A DNA stretch of 64,000 nt, taken from assembly GCF_000020565.1 (NCBI RefSeq), contig NC_010830.1, positions 1,820,365 through 1,884,364 on the forward strand, read 5' to 3'. The DNA is from Candidatus Amoebophilus asiaticus 5a2 (GTDB lineage Bacteria; Bacteroidota; Bacteroidia; Cytophagales; Amoebophilaceae). The position numbers and the translations under genes are program-made. The notes below the pieces were generated by a model. The model did no database searches. It worked only from the letters and a program-made list of their open reading frames with translations, and was not told the origin of the DNA. Positions within the stretch are counted from its first letter, which is position 1. The number at the start of each line of letters is the position of its first letter. Positions 1-7,984 of this stretch are shown piece by piece.

Positions 1-848
1 GCCTGCTGAGTTTAGCATTGGTTACTCCTAACGAGCAAGGGGGTGCCAAATATAAAGCCGGTGACGTAGTGGGATTTTATAGGCAACAGGGGCCCAAAAT
101 TTTCTATTCCTCATGGGTACATAACCTATATACAGGTTGGGGCCTATGGAGGCCTAGGTACAATAGAAAGAACCTTGATGCTGCTTTAGCAGAGCTTCTA
201 GGGGATGTTAAGCTAAGTCAGACACTTAAGCCTGCTCTTAGCATTTCGTACTCGTTGGACAAAGCACTTCCTCATGTATGGGCAACCCAGAAAGTTATTC
301 TAGGGCTACAGACAGACCATTATCTCAAGGATATAGCAGGTGCTACTAGTGCAGCACCGACCTATTTTGCTCCAAAGGTGATGTATGATGAGCGAGGCAA
401 TATTCTACATGAAGTAGATGGTGGTATCTGGGCTAATAACCCTGAGTTTATAGCTATTATAGTTTTAGATTCTATGGAAAAGGTGCCTGATAAAAAAGAT
501 ATTATTGTGGTTTCCATTGGTACGGGCGTATGTAAGCCAAATATTGAACTCTGCGTTAAAGAAGTTTCTAAATTACAAACTGCTGGTATTCTAGGGTGGA
601 TGCTTGGAGTGAAACCAAATCTTATAGAAATGATGATGAGTGCTGATAGTGAATGGTCTCGGACGGCCATGTCTACGCTCTATCCACATAGTTACCGCCT
701 GCAAATACCTATACCTCAATCTCAAAGTAGGATGGATGACAGTAGGAATATAGATAAATTAGGTAAACTAGCTGAAGAGTATATAATACATAATAAAGAG
801 TTATTTAAAAATTTGTGTGCTAATTTATTACTATGCGGGGGTTGCTAA
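1..848 (+). CDS. Patatin-like phospholipase, 3' part (5' end outside window)
   Basis: The C-terminal part of a patatin-family acyl hydrolase, which would release fatty acids from membrane lipids with a Ser-Asp dyad. The reading frame is open to base 3 of the window (LLSLALVTPNE), so the real start and the GxSxG nucleophile elbow lie upstream; the TTG at 18 is not a credible start. The second catalytic motif is visible as EVDGGIWANNP around codon 135, where DGG carries the catalytic Asp, and SAAPTYFAP is also typical of the family. Patatin-like enzymes are common in intracellular bacteria and often act on host membranes; that role is an inference here. The gene ends normally with TAA and is followed by decayed transposon DNA. 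Confidence 0.85.
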   Translation, partial: LLSLALVTPNEQGGAKYKAGDVVGFYRQQGPKIFYSSWVHNLYTGWGLWRPRYNRKNLDAALAELLGDVKLSQTLKPALSISYSLDKALPHVWATQKVILGLQTDHYLKDIAGATSAAPTYFAPKVMYDERGNILHEVDGGIWANNPEFIAIIVLDSMEKVPDKKDIIVVSIGTGVCKPNIELCVKEVSKLQTAGILGWMLGVKPNLIEMMMSADSEWSRTAMSTLYPHSYRLQIPIPQSQSRMDDSRNIDKLGKLAEEYIIHNKELFKNLCANLLLCGGC

Positions 849-929
849 ATAATAAATAGATACTTGATTAACGATTAAAAAGATAAGATAAAATGTGGAA
901 GATGCTAATCAGAGCAAATAGTAAACAGT

Positions 930-1495
930 GGGGGAATTAGATGTAAGTAGTAGCATAATCGCAAAAGCTGTGGCTTTAACTTTGTAGAAGAGGATGGTCG
1001 TAAATGAGAAATATTGATCACAAAAGATGACTATCCATCTGTATCTGTATTTAGAGCATATGGAATTTAGGGAAATAGGGCGCGCGTATTAGGAGGTGAG
1101 CAATCTAACAGTTTTGAAATGAGTAAAGAGCAGCAGGGGAATAGATACAAGTTTATCATGCCAAAGATAAGGGTAACCAAAGGAAAGCAGTAGTGGAATA
1201 GAGGGAAAATATACTTGACTTTGTTTCTGGGAATTGGGAAGCAAAAATAGGGAAACGTCTTTGGAGTCAAATCAAACACATAAATTTCAAGCTGTTTGAC
1301 AGTATGGATAATTTACCTGCTTATGAGCAATTGTGGGTAAATACAAGCATAAGGTATCTAAAAAGGTACTTACGCATATAGAGTCCATAATGCTAATGTT
1401 AAGCATTATATAGCCAGGTTTGGAAGGAGGACCAAGTGTTATTCAAAATCAGAGCGGCCCGTCCAATTATTTCTATATTTATTGATGTATAAATA
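930..1495 (+). pseudogene. IS1-type transposase fossil
   Basis: A heavily decayed IS1-family transposase with several stops and frameshifts. Recognisable pieces in order are a zinc-ribbon-like stretch ending GFNFVEEDGRK (about 965-1005), the helix-turn-helix region LEHMEFREIGR (1050-1085), a central piece ILDFVSGNWEAKIGK (about 1212-1255), and the C-terminal ARFGRR/TKCYSKS block (about 1410-1465). The same blocks occur in the same order in the intact IS1-type element at 7120-7851, but this copy is far too diverged to be a recent duplicate. No terminal repeats were found. Confidence 0.7.
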
Positions 1496-1659
1496 GTTTA
1501 TATTAACAACCTTTTAAATAGCAAACTTTAATTTTACTTACGTGGAAGTAGCTTGAAAAGCTTAGGATAAAGCTGTAAAATTTCTCTTATAATAGAAAGA
1601 GGAAAAATATAATAGAATATTCTTGATATTTGCACTAATTAATTCATCTGTTACCATCA

Positions 1660-1960
1660 ATATGCTACAGCTATTGGCAAATCTACTCTCTTAGACAGCC
1701 AGATTAAATCTGATAAGATTTACTAGGTTTTTAAATAAAAAGCCGATTGGAGCCAAAACATTTATGGAAATATGCACAAAATGATATTTCTAAACGTGAG
1801 CAAGAAAAAGGAGGTGTGCTTGTTATTGATAATTCAGTATCTATATGAAGCGAAACTCTATACGGACGATAATGGCATTAGAGCCCCGTTAGTACGTGCA
1901 TGTTTATAATGCAAGGCTAACATAATGCGGACGTTAAATAATACTGAAAGTTGAGCTATG
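1660..1960 (+). pseudogene. Probable DDE transposase remnant (N-terminal part)
   Basis: Short readable pieces, LWKYAQNDISKREQEKGG followed by VLVIDNSVSI and LYTDDNGI, are separated by stops and frame changes. The pattern of a DD(S/T) strand followed by YTD(E/D)N resembles the first catalytic Asp region of an IS4-superfamily or IS701-like transposase. It is a fragment with no intact ORF, and the family assignment is tentative. Confidence 0.4.
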
Positions 1961-2042
1961 TTACACTAGAGCTGCTACGATAATTGCGTGCAGATTATAC
2001 CATTGGTTGTAATATTTTTTAGCATTTTAAAACTAACTATGT

Positions 2043-3470
2043 TTAAGATACTCTATTAATCTTTAACATATTGGTACGTTGTTTACTATGAATAGGCATA
2101 CTAGCCATACTAATAAATACATCGCCTGACTTTAAGTAATTGTTTTTTGTCAAAAGAGATTCGATATCAGCAAATGTCTGGTCTGTAGACACCATACTAT
2201 CATAATAATATCCTCTTACGTTCCAAATCAAGTTGATGCTGTTAAGTAGAGACTGATTATCTGTAAAGACAAATATATTTGCCTGAGGCCTATGCTTGGC
2301 TAGCTCTAAAGCTGTCCATCCTGTTTGTGTTAAGCATATAATAGCTTTAGCCTGAATATCATGACTTAGCCTACAGGCTGTTCTGACCAAACTATCATTA
2401 TAGAAGGTTGGAGATGTGGATGAGATATCTTGGTATCTATTGTAGATAGGTGCAGTTTGTTCAACAACTAAAATAGTCTTTTTCATTTCGGCAACTACTT
2501 TAATAGGATATTTTCCTAATGCTGTCTCACCAGAAAGCATTAAAGCATCAGCACCATCTATAACTGCATTGGCTATGTCATTAGTTTCAGCCCGGGTAGG
2601 CAGAGGATTTTCTATCATACTCTCCATCATCTGGGTAGCTATGATAACAGGTTTGCCAGCTCGGTTACATAAGCTTACTATATTCTTTTGTACCATAGGT
2701 ACTTTTTCCATAGCAATTTCTACACCTAAATCTCCTCGGGCTACCATAAGGGCATCTGCTGCTGCTATAATTTCCTGAATATGTTCTAATGCTTCTGGCT
2801 TTTCTATTTTAGCAATTACTTTAGTGTTCTTGCCAGATTGTTTGATGATTTCTTTGAGCTCTATAATATCTTGCGGATTTCTAACAAAAGAAAGAGCTAT
2901 CCATTCTACATCTTGTTGAAGCCCAAAAGCTAAATCTTCCCGGTCTTTTTCTGTAAGGGAGGGCGTAGAGAGCCTAGTAGCTGGCAAATTAAGTCCTTTA
3001 TTGGAACGTAAATCGCCACCATGAATTACTTCTGTAATTAGCTCGTTTCCTTCTTTACGTATAGCTTTTAATACAATTTTACCATCATCTACCAAAATAG
3101 TATCACCAATTTTTATTTCATGTGCTAAGTTAGTGTATGTGGTTGTTATTCGGTTTTCAGTACCTAATATTACTTCAGGTGTAAGTGCTAATTCTTGTCC
3201 ACTAACTAGATGTATAGTTTCCTCTTTTAATAAACCAATTCTAATCTTAGGCCCCTGTAAGTCTTGTAGTAAACAAACATGTTTGCCTAACTCTTGGTTA
3301 ATAGTGCGCACATGTTCTATGACTCGTTGATGAGCTGTATAGGTGCCATGTGAGAAATTTAAGCGGATAATACCTGCGCCAGCTTCAATCAATTGTGTAA
3401 GCACTTCTTTGCTCCCACTAGCAGGCACTACAGTAGCTATAATTTTAGTTTTATTAAAACTTTCTGAAAT
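2043..3470 (-). CDS. pyk: Pyruvate kinase
   Basis: Converts phosphoenolpyruvate and ADP to pyruvate and ATP, the last step of glycolysis. The family motifs are present: RLNFSHG, ARGDLGVEI, ATQMMESM and NAVIDGADALMLSGETA, followed by the C-terminal alpha/beta domain. The annotated start is a problem. The first ATG/GTG/TTG-type codon is a GTG at 3428-3426, inside the first barrel strand (VVPASG). The open frame continues upstream as ISESFNKTKIIATVVPASG, which is the normal N-terminus of the family, with no ATG, GTG or TTG before a stop. An ATT codon at 3470-3468 would give MSESFNKTK... and a normal length of 475 residues. I therefore place the start there. The alternative is a frameshift near the ATG at 3477-3475, which is in another frame. 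Confidence 0.9.
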   Translation of the reverse strand: MSESFNKTKIIATVVPASGSKEVLTQLIEAGAGIIRLNFSHGTYTAHQRVIEHVRTINQELGKHVCLLQDLQGPKIRIGLLKEETIHLVSGQELALTPEVILGTENRITTTYTNLAHEIKIGDTILVDDGKIVLKAIRKEGNELITEVIHGGDLRSNKGLNLPATRLSTPSLTEKDREDLAFGLQQDVEWIALSFVRNPQDIIELKEIIKQSGKNTKVIAKIEKPEALEHIQEIIAAADALMVARGDLGVEIAMEKVPMVQKNIVSLCNRAGKPVIIATQMMESMIENPLPTRAETNDIANAVIDGADALMLSGETALGKYPIKVVAEMKKTILVVEQTAPIYNRYQDISSTSPTFYNDSLVRTACRLSHDIQAKAIICLTQTGWTALELAKHRPQANIFVFTDNQSLLNSINLIWNVRGYYYDSMVSTDQTFADIESLLTKNNYLKSGDVFISMASMPIHSKQRTNMLKINRVS

Positions 3471-4132
3471 AGTAGTGTGTTCTTCATAAGATTATATATT
3501 CCTGCATAATTAATACGTTACACAAATGGCTTTTACAATATTGGGAATTGTTAGCAAGTTAAATTTGTTTTTAAGATCCCGCTACAATCTATTTGCTAAA
3601 TAGCCTATATAATTATCAATGTAGTATTTTGTAGTATTTTGTAGTATTTTGTAGTATTTTTTATTGATTAATGTCTATGATAAGCTTCCATTTAAGCAGC
3701 ATACAGGCATTCCATATTGGTTTCATTCAGCCAAAAGAGTTTAGTTAACTTGTCTAGTATCAGATTGTTTTATACTAACAAGTTAGAAACTGTCTTCACA
3801 AATAATTGAGTCTATTTAGTATGAGCATACTATGTGCAATCTGCAGAAAATATGGTGATGATCGCTCACGCTATGGTCCTCTTAAATAAGATAAAGTTAT
3901 ATTATACAGAAAAACTTTACAAGTTCCCCTTAGCTAGAAGTCAGTTTTTAGCAAATAATTAATATATTGATTGAACTCTTAAAAGGAAATTTTAATCCTC
4001 TTGCCTAACCTGAGTTAATAGGTTATTGTATTGAGAAATTTTCTTATTTATCCCCCCTATAGCTAACATTAACTTTATGAATGCTTGGTTTAAGAGCACA
4101 CTTGTGAGTGTGTAAACTAGCAAGTAACCATA
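3471..4132. other. AT-rich intergenic stretch, no gene seen
   Basis: This stretch of about 660 bases separates pyk from lptB and contains no convincing ORF. Apart from the 10-bp tandem repeat at 3621-3660 and a 6-bp-stem hairpin near 4096-4111, I see no structure. It could be old transposon DNA worn beyond recognition. Confidence 0.5.
3621..3660. repeat. Four perfect copies of a 10-bp tandem repeat
   Basis: The unit GTAGTATTTT occurs four times in a row without a mismatch, followed by a T-rich run. It lies in non-coding DNA about 150 bp upstream of the pyk start. A repeat of this kind can vary in number by slippage. Confidence 0.95.
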
Positions 4133-4864
4133 TTAAAACTTACGCTTGAGTTCAAAGTGTTTACCCAAATATACCCTACGCACCTGTTCGTCTTCTGCTA
4201 GCTCTTCGGCTGTACCAGATTTAAGAAGTTTACCTTCAAACATCAGATAAGCCCGGTCTGTAATAGAAAGCGTTTCATTTACGTTATGATCGGTAATTAG
4301 TATGCCAATATTTTTATCTTTGAGTTTGGCAACTAGATGCTGTATTTCTTCTACAGCAATCGGATCTACCCCAGCAAAAGGTTCATCCAAAAGCACAAAT
4401 TTTGGATCAATCGTTAGGGCTCTAGCTATTTCTGTTCTTCTACGCTCACCTCCTGAAAGTACTTTTCCTTGATTTTTTCTAATGTGGGTAATGCTAAACT
4501 CTTCGAGTAGAGATTCCATTTTTTCTTTTCTTTCTTGAGGAGAAAGATTAGTATGTTCTAAAATGGCCATCAGATTTTCTTCTACCGTTAAATTTCTAAA
4601 TATAGAAGCTTCTTGTGGAAGGTAACTAATTCCTAACTGTGCTCTTTTATACATAGGCAGCTTAGTAATGGGTTGATCATCCAAGTATACTTCCCCTGCA
4701 TCAGGCTTTACAAGGCCTACTAACATATAAAAGGTAGTAGTCTTCCCAGCGCCATTGGGTCCTAAAAGTCCTACAATTTCTCCTTGAGATACTGCAGCAT
4801 AAGCATGATTTACTACTAGTCGTTTTCTATATTGTTTAACAAGGTTTTCAGCTCTAAGCTCCAT
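4133..4864 (-). CDS. lptB: LPS export ABC transporter ATP-binding protein LptB
   Basis: The cytoplasmic ATPase that powers extraction of lipopolysaccharide from the inner membrane with LptF/LptG and the Lpt bridge. At 243 residues it is the usual length. The Walker A motif is GPNGAGKTT (residues 35-43), the signature is LSGGERRR (about 138), the Walker B is [11 protein letters not shown] and the H-loop is ITDHN. SYLPQE and FAGVDPIAV are characteristic of LptB rather than of generic ABC ATPases. It lies 55 bp downstream of recJ on the same strand and may be cotranscribed with it. Confidence 0.95.
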   Translation of the reverse strand: MELRAENLVKQYRKRLVVNHAYAAVSQGEIVGLLGPNGAGKTTTFYMLVGLVKPDAGEVYLDDQPITKLPMYKRAQLGISYLPQEASIFRNLTVEENLMAILEHTNLSPQERKEKMESLLEEFSITHIRKNQGKVLSGGERRRTEIARALTIDPKFVLLDEPFAGVDPIAVEEIQHLVAKLKDKNIGILITDHNVNETLSITDRAYLMFEGKLLKSGTAEELAEDEQVRRVYLGKHFELKRKF

Positions 4865-4919
4865 AAAATAAATAATAGCTATAAAATTCTGTTTCTAAAA
4901 TTGTTGTCTGCTAAGGTAA

Positions 4920-6620
4920 CTATATTGGCTGTAAACCTTTAATATTAAGTTGTAAATTTACTTGCCCTTGGTAATTATTTCTCTCTATGGTATAAGCTAT
5001 CTTAAATGGCTTACGGTCACACACCAAATGGGCATATTTTGCTAATCCAAAACCAATAGCGTCTATACAGATGCCTGAAGCAGGTTCTTGTACCGTTAGT
5101 TTTAAATGATTTTCTTTAAGAATTCTATATTTAGTAGCTATCACTAACTCTGTTGCAAATACAGGCCTCATATTACCATTACCAAAAGGAGCCATCTGGT
5201 TAAGAATATTATAAAACTTATTGGTAACCTTTTCAAGCGGCAGCAACAAATCTATTTTTTGAACAGGAATAAGCAATTCTTGCGAAATAGTGCTAGAGAC
5301 AACTTGCTCAAAACGTTCTTGAAAAGATATAATATTTTCTAAAGGTAATGTAAGGCCTGCTGCATGGGCATGCCCTCCATATTGTTCCAATAGCTCAGCA
5401 CATTCGGTAATGGCCTCATATATATTATAGCCTGCCACAGAACGTGCAGAACCTGTAGCCTTATTACCAGAAGCTGTAAGAATGATGGTAGGACGGTAAT
5501 AATGTTCTATACATCTAGAAGCAACAATACCAATTACTCCCTTGTGCCAGTCTTCTTTAAAAAGCACCGTAGTTTTAGCTATTAAACTTGCATCGCTAGC
5601 TTTCATCAACTGAAGTGCTTCTGCTGTAATAGTACTGTCTAAGTATCTTCTAAAACCATTTTTGTCTTCAATCTGACGTGCTAGCGAGCTAGCAGTCACT
5701 GAATCTTCTGCCAAAAGTAAATTTACAGCTAAGCTACCATGGTCCACCCTGCCTGCTGCATTAAGGCGAGGCCCTAAACCAAAAACCAATTGTGAAATTC
5801 CTAATGTCCAGGGTAAATTAGCAACTTGTATAATAGCTTGTATGCCAAATGAAGGACTATTATTTAAGCGCTTTAGTCCATGGTAAGCAAGTATTCTATT
5901 TTCGTCCGTGAGTGGAACTAAGTCGCAGGCAATGCTAATAGCTACTAAGTCCAGGTATCGATAGAGGATGTCTAATGAAATGTTTTGCTTTAATACAAAA
6001 GCTTGAAGTAACTTAAAACCAACCCCACAACCAGAAAGCTCTTTAAAAGGATAAGGACATGTTTTTTGTTTAGGATCTAAAATTGCATAGGCAGGTGGCA
6101 GGCCTTCACCTGGTTCATGGTGATCACATACAATTACATCAATTCCTGCTATCTGGGCTTGTTGAATACATTCTGTGGCTTTTATACCACAGTCTAATGT
6201 TATAATTAGGGAAATACCTGTCTCAATAGCCCAGTTGATAGCTTGCTTAGAAACCCCATAACCTTCTTTATATCTATCTGGAATATAGAATTGTAGCTTA
6301 CTATGATATTGCTTCAAAAAGCCATATACCAACGATACTGATGTAACTCCATCCACATCATAGTCGCCATAGATTAATATTTCTTCTTGGTTCTCAATAG
6401 CTCGCAGTAAACGGCCTACTGCCTTATCCATATCCTTCATAATAAACGGATCGTGCAGATCGGCTAACGAAGGTCTAAAATAATCTTTTGCCTGATTAAA
6501 ATCAGTTACTCCCTTTTGTACCAATAAAGCAGCAATAGAGCTATCTACGCCAATAGCATTGGCTAATGATGCAACCACAGTAGGCTCTGGCATAGTTTGA
6601 AACACCCATCTTTTGTCCAT
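4920..6620 (-). CDS. recJ: Single-stranded-DNA-specific exonuclease RecJ
   Basis: A 5'-3' exonuclease on single-stranded DNA used in recombination and mismatch or base-excision repair. The 566-residue protein has the DHH-superfamily motifs in order: IYGDYDVDGVTS (about residue 82), the DHHEPGEG motif (about 165) and the C-terminal DHHA1-type GGHAHAAG motif. The OB-fold region follows, with APFGNGN near residue 490. The ATG start gives a normal N-terminus. Apart from decay around it, the gene looks intact. Confidence 0.95.
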   Translation of the reverse strand: MDKRWVFQTMPEPTVVASLANAIGVDSSIAALLVQKGVTDFNQAKDYFRPSLADLHDPFIMKDMDKAVGRLLRAIENQEEILIYGDYDVDGVTSVSLVYGFLKQYHSKLQFYIPDRYKEGYGVSKQAINWAIETGISLIITLDCGIKATECIQQAQIAGIDVIVCDHHEPGEGLPPAYAILDPKQKTCPYPFKELSGCGVGFKLLQAFVLKQNISLDILYRYLDLVAISIACDLVPLTDENRILAYHGLKRLNNSPSFGIQAIIQVANLPWTLGISQLVFGLGPRLNAAGRVDHGSLAVNLLLAEDSVTASSLARQIEDKNGFRRYLDSTITAEALQLMKASDASLIAKTTVLFKEDWHKGVIGIVASRCIEHYYRPTIILTASGNKATGSARSVAGYNIYEAITECAELLEQYGGHAHAAGLTLPLENIISFQERFEQVVSSTISQELLIPVQKIDLLLPLEKVTNKFYNILNQMAPFGNGNMRPVFATELVIATKYRILKENHLKLTVQEPASGICIDAIGFGLAKYAHLVCDRKPFKIAYTIERNNYQGQVNLQLNIKGLQPI

Positions 6621-7119
6621 CTTGCTGTGATATCTATTTTATAAACTTCTTGTATAAGAGCAGCTAACCTATATACATGTAATATGGTTTTGTGTTTATT
6701 AGCCTAAATCCATTAAGCCATACATTAGTACTAACATGTTTATAGCATTATAGCTTACGTCTTAATACAGCGATTTAGTGCTGCAAACAAATGTAAAAAA
6801 TATCCAAGGCTAATAATAACAACCAGCTTACTAAAATTTACTTGCAACCAGCAAAATAAGATATAAGATAATAGCATTAGCACAAATAGCCCTAAGGCAA
6901 TGTTTTTGTTTGATGTTAAATAGAAGTAATATAATACTCAACTTATTTTACATTTAGTTTACCTCTTACGTTTAATTTGGTTAATTGTCTATCAATTACT
7001 TTAGCTATACCTACTCTGCTGTATCAATTATCAAACTTTCTACAATATCCGCAGCAATAGAAGTACAACTATTTGAAATAGAAATACGATATTTAAGTAT
7101 CTGATATATAAAAAATAAG
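6621..7119. other. Intergenic stretch, no gene seen
   Basis: About 500 AT-rich bases lie between recJ and the IS1-type element. No ORF, RNA gene or clear repeat was recognised. Its right edge is the 8-bp target duplicate (7112-7119) of the insertion. Confidence 0.5.
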
Positions 7120-7164
7120 GGTATTGTTAAATTGGGATAGGATTAGTAAGTTAGAGGAAAAAGT

Positions 7165-7844
7165 ATGAATTGTCCTCGATGTAATAATACTCAAAGCTGT
7201 AAAGATGGAATTGTTAGAGGTAGACAGCGCTACCAGTGTAAAAGTTGCCGTTTCCCTTACACAGTTAGTCACAAATCAGATGTTAAACCTGTATCTACTA
7301 AGCGAAAAGCGTTGCAATTATACTTAGAAGGATTAGGATTTCGAGCTATAGGCCGTATACTCAACATAAGCTATGGAACAGTCTATCAATGGGTAAAAGC
7401 ATGTGGAGATCAAGTAAGTTTACCAGAAAGACAAGATCAAGTAGATATAGTCGAGATGGATGAAATACACACATATGTGGGTTCAAAAAAGTCTACTGCT
7501 GGATATGGATAGCTGTTGATAGATTGAGCAAGCGTTTTATATCATATGTGTGTGGAGATCGCTCGACACAAACCGGATTGAAGTTATGGGAGCGCGTCAA
7601 GGATATAGGCAAGCTGTATTGTAGTGATTATTGGAAAAGCTACCAGCAGTTTATTCCAAAAGATAAACACCGACAAAGCAAATCAGAAACTTATACAGTG
7701 GAAGGATATAATAGCTTAATTAGGCACTATTTAGCAAGATTTAAGCGTAAAGGAAAATGCTATAGCAAACAGGTGCACATGATAGAAAAATCGCTCAACC
7801 TGCTAATGGCCAAGCTAAATAATCAGCTGCCTATCTTAATTTAA
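7165..7844 (+). CDS. IS1-type transposase made by -1 ribosomal frameshift
   Basis: Two overlapping frames make one protein. The first frame (7165-7512) has a zinc ribbon, CPRC...CKSC, and a helix-turn-helix (GFRAIGRILNISYGTVYQWV), and includes DEIHTYVGSKK with a catalytic Asp. It meets a slippery heptamer, A AAA AAG, at 7485-7491, in phase. A -1 slip continues in the second frame as WIAVDRLSKRF, CSDYWKSYQQF, then VEGYNSLIRHYLARF with the catalytic Glu, and ends at 7844. The fused product is about 226 residues, close to IS1 InsAB' (232). Frame 1 alone would be the InsA-like repressor. This is established for IS1; frameshifting here is inferred from the signal. Confidence 0.9.
7485..7491 (+). 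promoter_or_regulatory. Slippery heptamer A AAA AAG for -1 frameshifting
   Basis: The heptamer lies in the zero frame as tcA AAA AAG and the -1 frame continues without a stop to the transposase C-terminus. It matches the X XXY YYZ rule and is the same heptamer as in E. coli dnaX; IS1 itself uses A AAA AAC. Confidence 0.85.
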
Positions 7845-7984
7845 CAATACCAAAATAAGAATAGGTAAGATTTCCTTCTTTTTAATGTGGCTGCCAGAAG
7901 TATTTTATCCATTATATATTTTCTGTTACCTTTGTCAGACTATGCTTATAAAGCTATTCCACTGAATAATTTCTCTAAATTAAT

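Larger units (their letters stand above)
7112..7859 (+). mobile_element. Complete IS1-type insertion sequence with target duplication
   Basis: The element itself spans 7120-7851 (732 bp). The terminal inverted repeats at 7120-7140 and 7831-7851 match at 19 of 21 positions (outer part GGTATTGTTAAATT). It is flanked by a perfect 8-bp direct repeat, AAAATAAG, at 7112-7119 and 7852-7859, as expected for the 8-10 bp duplications of IS1. It lies between recJ and ftsK. With intact ends, an intact target duplication and a frameshift signal still in place, it appears recent and possibly active. Confidence 0.93.

Noticed and set aside
4096..4111. Hairpin downstream of lptB as a terminator
   Set aside because: The stem CACACT/AGTGTG is only 6 bp and is not followed by a T-run on the lptB strand.
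7524..7844. Separate gene for the second half of the IS1 transposase
   Set aside because: It would need a TTG start in the middle of a domain; the slippery heptamer and the overlap of frames explain it as one frameshifted protein.
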